Notes under the pieces: model-generated | What the model saw: only the letters and a program-made list of their open reading frames with translations | Database searches by the model: none | Told to the model about the DNA's origin: nothing | NCBI RefSeq assembly: GCF_012034935.1 | Contig: NZ_JAATEN010000006.1 | Location: forward strand, 1 to 64,000 | From: Streptomyces zingiberis | Lineage (GTDB): Bacteria > Actinomycetota > Actinomycetes > Streptomycetales > Streptomycetaceae | Direction: 5' to 3' | Length of the DNA stretch: 64,000 nt | Program-made: the position numbers and the translations under genes | In this document: positions 53,755-62,753 of the stretch, piece after piece | Layout of the letters: each line of letters starts with the position of its first letter | Position numbering within the stretch: position 1 is the first letter of the stretch

Positions 53755-54417
53755 ATGCGTCTCGTCATCGCTCGCTGCTCCGTGGACTACGCGGGCCGCC
53801 TCACCGCCCACCTCCCCTCCGCGCCCCGGCTGATCCTCGTCAAGGCCGACGGCAGCGTCTCCGTCCACGCCGACGACCGTGCCTACAAGCCCCTCAACTG
53901 GATGTCTCCGCCGTGCACCCTCAAGGAGGGCGAGGACGGCGTGTGGACGGTGGTGAACAAGGCGGGCGAGAAGCTCGTCATCACCATGGAGGAAGTGCTG
54001 CACGACTCCTCGCACGAGCTGGGCGTCGACCCGGGCCTGATCAAGGATGGCGTGGAAGCGCACCTTCAGGAACTGCTCGCGGACCGGATCGAGACCCTCG
54101 GCGAGGGCTACGTCCTGATCCGGCGTGAATACCCCACGGCCATCGGCCCGGTGGACATCCTCTGCCGCGACGGCGACGGGGCCACCGTGGCCGTGGAGAT
54201 CAAGCGGCGCGGCGAGCTGGACGGCGTCGAACAGCTCACCCGCTACCTCGAACTCCTCAACCGGGACCCGCATCTGGCGCCGGTGCGGGGCGTGTTCGCG
54301 GCCCAGGAGATCAAGCCCCAGGCCCGGGTGCTCGCCACCGACCGGGGCATCAGCTGCGCGGTGCTGGACTACGAGGCGCTGCGCGGCATCGAGGACGACA
54401 AGCTGCGGCTGTTCTGA
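53755..54417 (+). CDS. nucS: Mismatch-specific endonuclease NucS/EndoMS
   Basis: Cleaves both strands at mismatches and is the core of the mismatch repair that replaces MutS/MutL in actinobacteria. 220 aa, usual length. N-terminal dimer/DNA-binding domain about 1-105, C-terminal RecB-like nuclease about 115-220 with Asp134 (GPVDILC), Glu148 and Lys150 (AVEIKRR). The C-terminus DDKLRLF resembles a beta-clamp binding motif. Start at ATG 53755. Probably leaderless. Confidence 0.95.
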   Translation: MRLVIARCSVDYAGRLTAHLPSAPRLILVKADGSVSVHADDRAYKPLNWMSPPCTLKEGEDGVWTVVNKAGEKLVITMEEVLHDSSHELGVDPGLIKDGVEAHLQELLADRIETLGEGYVLIRREYPTAIGPVDILCRDGDGATVAVEIKRRGELDGVEQLTRYLELLNRDPHLAPVRGVFAAQEIKPQARVLATDRGISCAVLDYEALRGIEDDKLRLF

Positions 54418-54420
54418 ACC

Positions 54421-54480
54421 GTGACCTGAGTCCGGCCTGCCCCTGACCTGCCCCTGACCTGCCCTGACCTGAGTACGGCC
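54421..54480. repeat. CCTGACCTGCCC short tandem repeat
   Basis: About four units of CTGCCCCTGAC / CCTGACCTG directly after the nucS stop. Noncoding. Confidence 0.75.
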
Positions 54481-54569
54481 GGAATCCCGCCCTGAGGCCG
54501 GAGGGGGAACCGGTCCGTCGCCTGAAGGGGAAGCCGCTCCCCGGCCGGCGGCCGGAGCGGCCGGGCCCG

Positions 54570-54593
54570 GGCCGCCCGGATGACCGGGCGGCC
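54570..54593. terminator. Bidirectional hairpin between nucS and the P-loop gene
   Basis: Arms GGCCGCCCGG (54570-54579) and CCGGGCGGCC (54584-54593), 4-nt loop ATGA, followed by TT on the plus strand. It lies between two convergent genes. Confidence 0.65.
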
Positions 54594-54624
54594 TTCAGGT
54601 GGGACCGGACGGCCTCACGGGGCC

Positions 54625-57600
54625 TCAGATGACGGGGGTGCCCCCGCCCGCGCCGGGTGTGGCGCTCCCGCCGCTCGCGCCGCCGCCCGGGGCCGGACCG
54701 TCCGTGGTGACCCACGACGCCGGCCGCGAGGCCTGCCCCGACGGCCCCGTCGATCCCGTCGACCCGGACGGCGACCCCGCCGACGGAGCCGACGCGGTGC
54801 CGGTCACCGGGTCGGGCGCCGGGCCGCTCGCCGTGGTGGAGGTGTCCGCGCTGCTGGTGGGCTCGGGGGGATCGGTGTCGGAGGGCTCCTCGGACGGCTC
54901 CCCGCTGGGCTCCTGGGACGGCTCCGAGGTGGGCGTCCTGCTGGGCGGAGTGGCGGGACGGCTCGTGGAACTGCCCGAGCCCCCGGTGGAGCCGGAGGAA
55001 CCGGAGGAGCTCCCGCCGCTCTTCGACGCGGACGGGTCCGTCCCACCGCTCTCCTCCGGGTCCTCCCCGGAGGCGCTGGGCGACGGCGAGTCGGTGGCCG
55101 TGCCCGGGGCGGCGGCGGAGCTCACGCCCGCGGCGGGGCCGCTGGTGGCTTCCCGGGCCGGGGCCTCGGCGGGGAGACCGCCGCCTCCGCCGTCCTCGGT
55201 GGCCGACTGCTCGGTGGTGACCCGTCCCGGTGGCTCCTCCTCCTCGCCGCCGGAGGTGGCGCCGAGGGTCACGACCGTGCCCAGCGCGACGGCGAGCAGC
55301 GTCCCCGCGCCGACGGCCGCGAGGTTGCGGCGGGCGCCGCCCAGCAGGGCGCGCGGGGAGCGGCCCCGGTGGGCTCCGCCCCGTCCCGCGCCGGGCGCCG
55401 TCACGGCGCCCGTCACCACGGTCTCGCCGGTTCCGGCCGTCCGCGCGGCCCCGGAGGCGGCGAGCACGCCGGTGACCCCGGCGGGCGGGGTGGCGGTGTC
55501 CTGGGCGGCCCCGTCCGGGGTCTCCCCCGCCGGACCGGCGGGGCCCCCGGCGCCGGGGTCGAAACCGTCCGTCCGGTCTTCGACCAGGGCGAGCGCCCGG
55601 CGGCCGGACAGCGCGCCACGGCGGTCCGCGAGGACGCCGCGCAGCGCGATGGACGCCTCCAGTTCGGCGCGCGCCCGGTCCAGCTTGCCGGAGCAGAGCG
55701 CGAGCACGCCCAGCTCATGGTGGAAGTAGGCCTCTTCGGCCACCTCGCCGGAGAGGCGCGCGGCCTCCTGGCCGTGGCGCAGCATCCGCTCCCAGGCGCT
55801 CCAGTCCAGCGCCGCGGCGAGGACGGGCGCGGTGGTGCGGGCCAGCAGCACGGCACCGGTGGCGTGGGCCGGCTCCTCCCCCGCGACCAGGGCGGCGGCC
55901 ACGGCGAGGAGCGTCTCCGCCTCGGCGGCGGCCTGCTCGGGGGCGATCGAGGGGTGGCCGGCCCACCAGGTGTAGTGGCGGCCCGCGAGGTGGACGCGTT
56001 CCGCGGCGCCGTCCCCGTAGCCGGCCGCCTCCAGCTGCGCCGCCACGCCGGCCGCGAGCCGGTGGCGGCCCCCGGACCGGGAGACCAGGCCGCAGGCGAG
56101 CAGTTCGCCGAGCGCGCCGTCGGCGTGGCTGTCCTCGGTGAGCGCCGGCAGGTGGGAGTGGTGCGGGCAGACGCCGCCCAGGGCGAGGGCCAGCCGCAGC
56201 GTCTCGCGGGCGGACTCGCTCAGCCGGGAGGCGAGCAGCCCCGCGGGCGCGGCGGCCTCGGCGAGGGTCGGCAGGGCCGGGGAGGGGGCGCCGCCGGCCA
56301 TGGCGCCGATGCCCTCCGGTCCGGCGCCGGGCTCGCCGGGGGTGAACAGCTCCACCGCCCCGTACGCCTCCGTACCTCCGTGCGCGTCCCCGGGGCGGGG
56401 GCCGTCGAAGGCGTGGGGGTCGGCGCGGAGGGCGTCCCGCTGCCGCAGCAGCGCGCCGGCCTGGACGAAGCGGAGCGGCAGCCCCTCCGACTCGAACCAG
56501 AGGTCACCGGTCCAGGCCGACTCGTCCTCCGTCAGGGGGCGTTCCACCACGTGCGTGAGGAGTTCGGTGCAGGCGCCACGGCTGAGGCCGGGCAGCTGGA
56601 CCTCGGCGACCTGGGAGTCGGCGGACGGGGCGGGGGTGTCCGGGCCGGCCGCCATCAGGAAGGCGCACTCGGGGGTGGCGTCGAGGAGTTCGTCGAGCGC
56701 GGCGCCGCCGAACTCCAGGTCGTCCAGAACGACGACGGCCCCGATGGTGCGGACGAGGCCCAGCAGCTCCGCCGGGGCCCGGCGGTGGCTGCCCGTCGCG
56801 AAGACCACCGAGAAGAGATCGCGCACGAGGTCGGAGGCGGTGCGGTGCCGGCCGGAGAGCCGGACGACGCCGTCGGGGGCGAGGTCGGTGCACTCCTCGG
56901 CCACGGCCTCCAGCAGAGCGCTCCGCCCGGAGCCGCGGGCGCCGGTGACGCGGACGGAGCGCCCGCGGGCGAGCAGGCCCCGCAGCCGTATCCGCTCCTC
57001 GGCGCGCTCCAGCAGCGGCAGGGTGGAGACGACGGCGTAGCCGGAGGCCGCGGCGTGGGCCGCGCCGGAGGGCGCGGGCGGCGGCGCGGGGCGGTCGATA
57101 CGGGCCCGCGCGGCGGCGCCGCGGCGGGCGGGCGGCCCACCGGGGCGCGCGCCGGGCGGCAGGGTCTCGACCTCGCTGCCGTCCAGCGGATTGATCGTCA
57201 GCAGATAGCCGCTCGCGTCGGTGGCGGCGCCGCTGGGGGCGGTGCCGGTGCCGGTGCCGGTACCAGTGCCGGTGTCGGTGCCGACGACCAGTTCGGTGGT
57301 GCGGACGGGCTCGGCGGCCGGCGAGCCGCCGGCGAGCTCGGAACGGCCCCGGGGCGGGGCGGGCAGCGCGGCGCCGCGGGGGCGGTGCACCAGGGCCGCC
57401 GACGGGGAGGGGGACGCGGGGGCACCCGGCTCGTCCGGGCCGCCGACCGGGGTGCCGGGGTACCAGGGGCCCCCGGCGCCGGCGTCGCCCCTCCCGCCGT
57501 CCGCAGCGTCCGCGCCGTGGCCGCTTCCGTATCCGGGGCCGGTGCCGGCGTCCCGCTCGCCGCGGTGACCCGCCTCGTCGCCGTGCTCGCCCTGCTCTCC

Positions 57601-57705
57601 GTAGTGGGCGGGGTCTCCGTAGTGGACGGGATCGCCGTGGTGGACGGGGTGGGCGTCCGTCTCGTCGTGGCCGTGGCGGTCCGGACCGCCGTGGTTCGGG
57701 TCCAT
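54625..57705 (-). CDS. Large membrane-anchored P-loop protein with disordered ends
   Basis: Protein of 1026 aa. Residues 1-190: low-complexity, with His/Tyr/Gly repeats (HYGDPAHYGEQG) and a (Thr-Gly)n run. About 215-480: P-loop NTPase of the STAND/AAA type, with Walker A TGARGSGRSALLEA (Arg/Ser in place of Lys/Ser) and Walker B AVVVLDDLEF. About 480-740: helical TPR-like region. About 800-820: one transmembrane helix (NLAAVGAGTLLAVALGTVVTLG). The last about 200 residues, presumably outside, are Ser/Thr/Pro/Gly-rich. The Walker A Lys is replaced by Arg, so ATP hydrolysis is doubtful. No function can be assigned; a membrane-linked signalling ATPase is an inference. ATG 57705 has GGGGG upstream. 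A STAS gene follows upstream on the same strand. Confidence 0.8.
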   Translation of the reverse strand: MDPNHGGPDRHGHDETDAHPVHHGDPVHYGDPAHYGEQGEHGDEAGHRGERDAGTGPGYGSGHGADAADGGRGDAGAGGPWYPGTPVGGPDEPGAPASPSPSAALVHRPRGAALPAPPRGRSELAGGSPAAEPVRTTELVVGTDTGTGTGTGTGTAPSGAATDASGYLLTINPLDGSEVETLPPGARPGGPPARRGAAARARIDRPAPPPAPSGAAHAAASGYAVVSTLPLLERAEERIRLRGLLARGRSVRVTGARGSGRSALLEAVAEECTDLAPDGVVRLSGRHRTASDLVRDLFSVVFATGSHRRAPAELLGLVRTIGAVVVLDDLEFGGAALDELLDATPECAFLMAAGPDTPAPSADSQVAEVQLPGLSRGACTELLTHVVERPLTEDESAWTGDLWFESEGLPLRFVQAGALLRQRDALRADPHAFDGPRPGDAHGGTEAYGAVELFTPGEPGAGPEGIGAMAGGAPSPALPTLAEAAAPAGLLASRLSESARETLRLALALGGVCPHHSHLPALTEDSHADGALGELLACGLVSRSGGRHRLAAGVAAQLEAAGYGDGAAERVHLAGRHYTWWAGHPSIAPEQAAAEAETLLAVAAALVAGEEPAHATGAVLLARTTAPVLAAALDWSAWERMLRHGQEAARLSGEVAEEAYFHHELGVLALCSGKLDRARAELEASIALRGVLADRRGALSGRRALALVEDRTDGFDPGAGGPAGPAGETPDGAAQDTATPPAGVTGVLAASGAARTAGTGETVVTGAVTAPGAGRGGAHRGRSPRALLGGARRNLAAVGAGTLLAVALGTVVTLGATSGGEEEEPPGRVTTEQSATEDGGGGGLPAEAPAREATSGPAAGVSSAAAPGTATDSPSPSASGEDPEESGGTDPSASKSGGSSSGSSGSTGGSGSSTSRPATPPSRTPTSEPSQEPSGEPSEEPSDTDPPEPTSSADTSTTASGPAPDPVTGTASAPSAGSPSGSTGSTGPSGQASRPASWVTTDGPAPGGGASGGSATPGAGGGTPVI
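57240..57285. repeat. GGTGCC hexamer repeat in the P-loop protein gene
   Basis: Repeated GGTGCC/GGTACC-type hexamers encode the (Thr-Gly)n run. Confidence 0.85.
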
Positions 57706-58135
57706 GATGAAGCCCCCAGGTTGGTCGGTGCCGTTGCTCTGCCGGCCGGTCACTCCCCCGGCGGTTGGGGGGTGCCCCCAGCCGTCGCGTGGTCCGGGGG
57801 GCGTCGCGGGTACGGGGTGCCGCGCGCCCCGCACTTTAGACCGTCACGCGGGGTCCGGGAAACAGCGGCAGGGGGGCGGAACGGGGAACGTCACGCGTTT
57901 GTGAGGAAGCCCGCGGACGAACCGCCGGACGGCCCCGCGCACGCCCGGCGGAAACGGAGTGACGCTGGTCACGGCCCCCGCCGGGGTGCCGGGAGGACAG
58001 CGGGGACCGGCGGGGTGCCGGTGGCACCGGAGGCACCGGTGACCCAACCGCGCCCCGCGCGGGGAGGGCCGGGCCCGGCGGGGGCACGGAGAGCGGGCGG
58101 TCTCCCGCTCACGCGCCGGGCCGGGCCGGCCGCCG
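57706..58135. other. Region between the P-loop and STAS genes
   Basis: 430 nt with both neighbours on the minus strand. The minus strand has TAAAGT at 57834-57839, a possible -10 for the P-loop gene with a leader of about 120 nt. No gene is supported; the rest is GC-rich. Confidence 0.45.
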
Positions 58136-58459
58136 TCACATCCCGGGGCGGGCCCCGGCGTGCAGGCCGTCCTCGATGACGAGGACGCGGTGCAGCCGGG
58201 TGGCCACCAGCACCCGCTGGAGCTGCGGCGGGACGCGGCGGAGCACCAGCCGGCGCCCCGCGCGCCCGGCCCGCCGGTGGACCCCCATGATGACGCCGAG
58301 TCCGGTGGCGTCCCAGGAGTCGAGTTCGCCCAGGTCGAGCAGGAAGTCGCCGTACCCGGAGTCGAGCGCCGCGTGCAGGGCGGTGCGGGCGTCCGCCGCG
58401 GTGCGCACGTCCAGGCGGCCGCCGACGATCAGTTCGGCGTGATCGCCCCTGATGTGCAT
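58136..58459 (-). CDS. STAS-domain anti-sigma factor antagonist-like protein
   Basis: Protein of 107 aa covering one STAS domain. In most members the site is DSSGLG with a phosphorylated Ser; here it is DATGLG with Thr52 in that place. Patterns: LIVGGRLDVRTAADAR, FLLDLGELDSWDATGLGVIMGVHRRA. Start is ATG 58459 (GGGGCGATC, weak site). Its normal partner, a Ser/Thr kinase-type anti-sigma factor, is not in the neighbourhood. It may respond to the large P-loop protein downstream, but that is speculation. Confidence 0.85.
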   Translation of the reverse strand: MHIRGDHAELIVGGRLDVRTAADARTALHAALDSGYGDFLLDLGELDSWDATGLGVIMGVHRRAGRAGRRLVLRRVPPQLQRVLVATRLHRVLVIEDGLHAGARPGM

Positions 58460-59046
58460 ATGCGCTCCCGGAAGATGCTGCGGTGTTCCCGGCCGGTTCG
58501 TCCGGCCCGGGCCTTTCGTCCGGCTCAGGTCTACAGAAGTGACTGCCGCTCAGGCAGCTCCGTTGCCATCTGTGAGCGAACCGATACAGAATTCATCCCA
58601 CCGGGTGGCCTGGAGTTGCGCCACCGCCGCGGGCGGTGCTAAGCGGCCTTTCGCCACCGGGGTCACCGGCGGCGGCGCCGCGGCGGGCCGGCGGGCATCC
58701 GCGGCGGCCCCGACGTCTGCGGCGGCCTCCGGCGGTCCCACGGTCTCCCGCGTCTCTCCTTCCGGACTGTAACGGCCGCCGGGGCCCGAACTGAAGGCGG
58801 AGAGACGAGCATCACGTCTCACATGACGGACATCACACCGCTGCGGACCGGGCCCGCGCACGGCGGTCGCCACGGCCGGGACGGCGTGGCGGAAAGCTCC
58901 CGATGTCCTTGCGGGCGGGGAGCCGGAGGTGCCCCGGGGCCGGGGCGCGACGGAGGCACGGGACCGCCCGCCGGAGTGCGGGAGCGCCGTGTGCCGGGCG
59001 TCACGAGCCGGTGAGCCTTCCGCGGCCCGGCACTAGGCTCGGCCCC
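58460..59046. other. Divergent spacer, no confident gene
   Basis: 587 nt between the STAS gene and the adenosyltransferase gene. Overlapping frames on both strands exist (minus 58550-58873 is the longest) but their Pro/Ala/Arg composition and lack of family likeness do not support a gene. Confidence 0.55.
59034..59039 (+). promoter_or_regulatory. -10 box of leaderless adenosyltransferase gene
   Basis: TAGGCT, 7 nt before ATG 59047. Same hexamer and spacing as the DUF3817 gene at 27856. Confidence 0.5.
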
Positions 59047-59619
59047 ATGGTCAACCTCACCCGTATCTACACCCGCACCGGCGACGACGGCACGACCGCG
59101 CTCGGCGACATGAGCCGGACCGCGAAGACCGACCTGCGGATCGCGGCCTACGCCGACACGAACGAGGCCAACGCCGTGATCGGGACGGCGGTCGCGCTGG
59201 GCTCCCTGCCGGAGGAGGTCACGGCGGTCCTCGTCCGGGTCCAGAACGACCTCTTCGACGTGGGCGCGGACCTCGCCACCCCGGTGGTGCCCGAGCCCAA
59301 GTACCCGCCGCTGCGGGTGGAGCAGACCTACGTCGACACGCTGGAGGCCGACTGCGACCGCTTCCTGGCGGACCTGGAGAAGCTGCGCAGCTTCATCCTC
59401 CCCGGCGGCACCCCCGGTGCCGCGCTGCTCCACCAGGCGACCACGGTGGTGCGCCGGGCCGAACGCTCGACGTGGGCGGCGCTGGAGGTCCACGGCGACA
59501 CCATGAACCCGCTGACCGCGACCTATCTGAACCGCCTCTCGGACCTGCTGTTCATCCTGGCGAGGACGGCCAACAAGGAGGTCGGCGACGTGCTGTGGGT
59601 GCCCGGCGAGAACCGCTGA
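59047..59619 (+). CDS. PduO-type ATP:cob(I)alamin adenosyltransferase
   Basis: Makes adenosylcobalamin, the cofactor used by icmA and related mutases. 190 aa, normal. Family motifs: YTRTGDDGTTALGD (8-21), DEANA-like DTNEANAVIG, and the C-terminal RLSDLLFILAR, with Arg and Asn/Glu residues that bind ATP. ATG 59047 with TAGGCT box and no ribosome site. A hairpin follows the stop. Confidence 0.94.
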   Translation: MVNLTRIYTRTGDDGTTALGDMSRTAKTDLRIAAYADTNEANAVIGTAVALGSLPEEVTAVLVRVQNDLFDVGADLATPVVPEPKYPPLRVEQTYVDTLEADCDRFLADLEKLRSFILPGGTPGAALLHQATTVVRRAERSTWAALEVHGDTMNPLTATYLNRLSDLLFILARTANKEVGDVLWVPGENR

Positions 59620-59646
59620 GCACCGCGCTCCGCGACGGCCGGTGCG

Positions 59647-59679
59647 GCCCGGCGGCCTGGAGTGCCCCGGCCGCCGGGC
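59647..59679. terminator. Hairpin after the adenosyltransferase gene
   Basis: Arms GCCCGGCGGCC (59647-59657) and GGCCGCCGGGC (59669-59679), 11 bp, loop of 11 nt, 28 nt past the stop and convergent with the next gene. Confidence 0.65.
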
Positions 59680-59790
59680 GGCGTACCGGGGCTGCAAGGC
59701 ATACCGGGGCCGCTCGGCAGGCCGGGCCGCTCGGCCCGGCGGGCCCTCGTCCCAGCGGGTTCTCCCCACGGGAGATTCTCCCGCCACGGC

Positions 59791-60330
59791 TCAGCGGGTG
59801 GCCGGCTCCTTCTTCGGCCGGAGCGTGTAGCTGAGCGCGATCAACGTGTGGACGCCCGCGGCCACGGCCATGCGCCCCTGCCACTGCGCCAGGGTGGAGG
59901 TGTCCCCCTCGCCCACGTAGACGATCGCCGCCTGGAGCAGCCCGGCGGCGACGGCCGCGGCCACCAGCGTCCTGACGCACAGCCGCCACTCGTGCGCCGC
60001 CCGCGCGGCCCCGTACTTCGGCGGGCCCGCGGGCTTGGCGCCACCGGCGAACCGGTGGGCGAAGTGCCGGTCCGCCCAGGTGATCATGGAGTGGCCGTAG
60101 GCGACGGTGAAGCCGATGTAGACGGCCGCCAGGCCGTGCGCCCAGCCGGGCTCCGCCCCGCGGCGCAGCTCCACGGCGGTGGCGGCCAGCAGAACGACCT
60201 CCAGCAGCGGCTCGCAGAGCAGCACCGCGACGCCGGCCCGCGGCCGCCGCGCCAGGTAACGCAGGCTCAGGCCGGCCGCCAGCAGCACCCAGAACGCGAC
60301 CTCGCAGGCGATGATCAAGGTGACGACCAC
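59791..60330 (-). CDS. Integral membrane protein of unknown function
   Basis: Protein of 179 aa with about five hydrophobic helices (about 3-22, 30-50, 60-82, 115-135, 150-168). No family recognised beyond Streptomyces homologues; the loop HSMITWADRHFAHRFAGG and the basic end are typical of conserved integral membrane proteins of this region. GTG 60330 with GAGAGGGGG upstream. Divergent from the sensor kinase. Confidence 0.8.
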   Translation of the reverse strand: MVVTLIIACEVAFWVLLAAGLSLRYLARRPRAGVAVLLCEPLLEVVLLAATAVELRRGAEPGWAHGLAAVYIGFTVAYGHSMITWADRHFAHRFAGGAKPAGPPKYGAARAAHEWRLCVRTLVAAAVAAGLLQAAIVYVGEGDTSTLAQWQGRMAVAAGVHTLIALSYTLRPKKEPATR

Positions 60331-60543
60331 GAGAACCCCCTCTCTCGCGGTGGCCACCGATCCCGGCACCGCGCCCGGCACCGCCCCGGTGCGGGAGCGG
60401 CCCGTCCAGCCTCGTGCGCGCACCCCGTCTCCCACATCGTCGCCGGTGGTGAGAGAGGACTGCATCGTTCGGCGGAGGCAGGGCGGGCGGATCCGGGCCC
60501 CAGGGCCGAGCCGCCGCCCGCCGCCACCGTGTTGGATGGCGGG

Positions 60544-61890
60544 GTGACCACGGAACTCGCCACTTCCCGGACCTCCGTGCCCGCCGCGGCCGGGACGGAC
60601 CCGGTCCGCCGCCCTCTCCCCCGGCCCCACCGGGACGACGTCCTGCTCGCCGCCGGGGGACTCGCCGGCGGACTCGTCCTGTGGTCCCTGGGGATCCCCA
60701 CGGGCATCCGGTCCGGCCACGACCCGAGCGCCTGGGCGCTGCTGCCGCTGGCCGTCATGGCCGGGTGCGAACTGTTCCGGCGCATCGCCCAGCCGTGGAC
60801 CCTGCTGGTCGCCTGTGGAGCGCTGGCCGCCGACATCGCGGCCGGCTCCCTCCTGGCGACCGTGCTGATGTTCACCGACGTCATCTACGCGGCGGTGCTC
60901 TACGGCCCGGAACGGCGGTACCAGCGGGTCATCCCGGCCTCGGTGATCTGTACGGCCGTCGCCACCGTGACGGCGCTGGCCCTCCACCCCCGCCCCGAGT
61001 CCCTGCTCGTCGGTGTCGTGGGGGCGCTCATCTCCGTCGTGCCCGCCTGGACGGGGCTGGCCATCCGCCGCCACCAGGAGGCCGCGCGGGTGGAACGGCT
61101 GCGCGCCGAGCAGACCGCGCTCCTCGCCGAGCTGGACCGGCGGAGCGCCGTCACCGCCGAACGGGCCCGGATGGCACGGGAGTTGCACGACGTGGTGGCC
61201 AATCACCTCTCGGCCGTCGCGATCCACTCCACCGCCGCGCTCTCCAGGGACGACCCCGCGGCCACCCGGGAGGCGCTCCGCGTCATCCGGGAGAACAGCG
61301 TGCAGGGCCTGGCGGAGATGCGCGGCCTCATCACGGTCCTCCGCGCCGGCGAGGACCGGACGGGGCGCGGAACGGGGCCCGGCGGGGGTGCCGGAGGCGG
61401 CCACGGGACGGCCGGCACCACCGTCGCGCCCCGTCTCGACGGGCTGGAGGCCCTGGTGGAGCAGGCCCGCACCGGCGCCGCCGGGAGCGGCCTGGCGCTC
61501 GTCCTGGACGACTCCCGGCCCCCGGGTACGCGCCTGCCGGCGCCGGTGGAGCTGGCGGCCTACCGGATCGTGCAGGAGTCGCTGACCAACGTCCTGAAAC
61601 ACGCGTCACCGGGGACCGCGACCGTGACGCTGAGGTGTGCCGCCGGCGCACTCGTCATCGAGGTGCGCAGTCCCTACGCGGCGCCGCGCCGGCCCCGGGC
61701 GCCCGGCTCGGGCGCCGGCCTCGTCGGCATGGAGGAGCGGGCGGCCCTGCTGGGCGGAGTCTTCACGGCCGGCCCCGCGCCCGGGGGCCCGGAGTTCCCC
61801 GCGGGGGAGGGCGGCGGAGAGGACGGCCGGGAAGACGGGCCGGTCTGGCGGGTGCGGGCGGAACTGCCCGCGGGAGGGGAGAAGCGATGA
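60544..61890 (+). CDS. chiS: NarL-type sensor histidine kinase, probable ChiS-like
   Basis: Sensor kinase of 448 aa. Four to five hydrophobic helices about 33-172, HisKA_3 dimer domain with His215 in ERARMARELHDVVANHLSAVAIH, and an ATPase domain with ESLTNVLKHA and GLVGMEERAALLGG. The G2 region is followed by a Pro/Gly-rich end. GTG 60544; upstream TTGGATGGCGGG may be a ribosome site or a leaderless -10. The stop overlaps the regulator start by 4 nt. The name rests on position next to a chitinase, as in other streptomycetes. Confidence 0.82.
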   Translation: MTTELATSRTSVPAAAGTDPVRRPLPRPHRDDVLLAAGGLAGGLVLWSLGIPTGIRSGHDPSAWALLPLAVMAGCELFRRIAQPWTLLVACGALAADIAAGSLLATVLMFTDVIYAAVLYGPERRYQRVIPASVICTAVATVTALALHPRPESLLVGVVGALISVVPAWTGLAIRRHQEAARVERLRAEQTALLAELDRRSAVTAERARMARELHDVVANHLSAVAIHSTAALSRDDPAATREALRVIRENSVQGLAEMRGLITVLRAGEDRTGRGTGPGGGAGGGHGTAGTTVAPRLDGLEALVEQARTGAAGSGLALVLDDSRPPGTRLPAPVELAAYRIVQESLTNVLKHASPGTATVTLRCAAGALVIEVRSPYAAPRRPRAPGSGAGLVGMEERAALLGGVFTAGPAPGGPEFPAGEGGGEDGREDGPVWRVRAELPAGGEKR

Positions 61891-62573
61891 GGGAGCCGGT
61901 CGGAGTGACGGCCCCGGTGCGGGTCCTGGTGGCGGAGGATCAGGCCGCGGTGCGCAGCGGGCTGGTGCTGATCCTGGGCTCGGCCCCCGGGATCGAGGTG
62001 GCCGGCGAGGCGGCGGACGGGGAGGAGGCGGTGCGGCTCACCCGCGAGCTCCGCCCCGACGTGGTGCTGATGGACGTGCAGATGCCCCGGCTCGACGGGG
62101 TCTCCGCGACCCGCGAGATCACCACCGGGAAACTGGCCGATGTCCTGGTCCTCACCACCTTCGACCTGGACGAGTACGTGTTCGGCGCGCTGCGCGCCGG
62201 CGCGGCGGGCTTCCTGCTCAAGGACAGCGAGGCGGGCGACCTGGTCGAGGCGGTGCGGACCGTGGCGCGCGGTGACGGGATCGTCGCCCCGGCGGTGACG
62301 CGGCGGCTGATCGCCGAGTTCGCCTCCGCCTCCGGGCCGGCCCCCGGTCCCGGCACGCCCCACCCGGCCGCGCTGGAGACGCTCACCCGCCGGGAGCTGG
62401 AGGTGCTGGGCTGTCTGGGCGAAGGGCTGTCCAACGCCGGCATCGCGCGGCGGCTGTCCATGGCGGAGGCCACCGTGAAGACGCATGTGAGCCGGCTGCT
62501 GGGCAAGCTGGAGCTCCGCAACCGGGTCCAAGCCGCCGTGCTGGCTCGGGAGTTGGATGTGCGGGGCCCGTGA
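61887..62573 (+). CDS. chiR: NarL/LuxR-type response regulator, probable ChiR-like
   Basis: Protein of 228 aa. Receiver about 11-125 with AEDQ (16-19), Asp63 in VVLMDVQMPRLDG, Thr in LTTFD and Lys in LKDSE. Flexible linker about 145-160. C-terminal LuxR HTH about 162-225 with LTRRELEVLGCLGEGLSNAGIARRLSMAEATVKTHVSRLLGKL. ATG 61887 with GGAGGGGAG upstream. Likely activates the chitinase gene 180 nt downstream. Confidence 0.85.
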   Translation: MREPVGVTAPVRVLVAEDQAAVRSGLVLILGSAPGIEVAGEAADGEEAVRLTRELRPDVVLMDVQMPRLDGVSATREITTGKLADVLVLTTFDLDEYVFGALRAGAAGFLLKDSEAGDLVEAVRTVARGDGIVAPAVTRRLIAEFASASGPAPGPGTPHPAALETLTRRELEVLGCLGEGLSNAGIARRLSMAEATVKTHVSRLLGKLELRNRVQAAVLARELDVRGP

Positions 62574-62602
62574 CCGGCGGCTCCGCCTCCCGGCCCAGGT
62601 GA

Positions 62603-62646
62603 ACTGGTCCAGACCTATTGACCAGAGGTCTGGACCTCCTTAACCT
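62603..62646 (+). promoter_or_regulatory. Chitinase promoter with two DasR-like sites
   Basis: -35 TTGACC (62618-62623) and -10 TAACCT (62641-62646) with a 17-bp spacer. Two repeats flank and overlap the -35: ACTGGTCCAGACCTAT (about 62603-62618), close to the DasR consensus ACTGGTCTAGACCACT, and AGGTCTGGACCT (62626-62637) between -35 and -10. The pair has the same layout as the 12-bp TGGTCCAGACCT repeats described in other Streptomyces chitinase promoters that respond to chitin and glucose. Confidence 0.85.
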
Positions 62647-62753
62647 CCTCAGCAATGCGACGGACGTGCCCGTTCCGCCGCCGCACGCGGTGGCCCGGGG
62701 CGCCCCGGGCGGCCGCAGGTTCCACCCCCTACGGATCGACTGAGGAGCCCCCC

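Noticed and set aside
54625-57705. Plant-type NB-ARC defence protein
   Set aside because: The Walker A Lys is replaced and no effector domain (TIR, nuclease, protease) is seen; anchoring in the membrane with an outer tail does not match known defence STAND proteins.
58550-58873. 107-residue minus-strand frame between the STAS and adenosyltransferase genes
   Set aside because: Pro/Ala-rich, no homology recognised, no ribosome site, and an overlapping plus-strand frame of similar quality.
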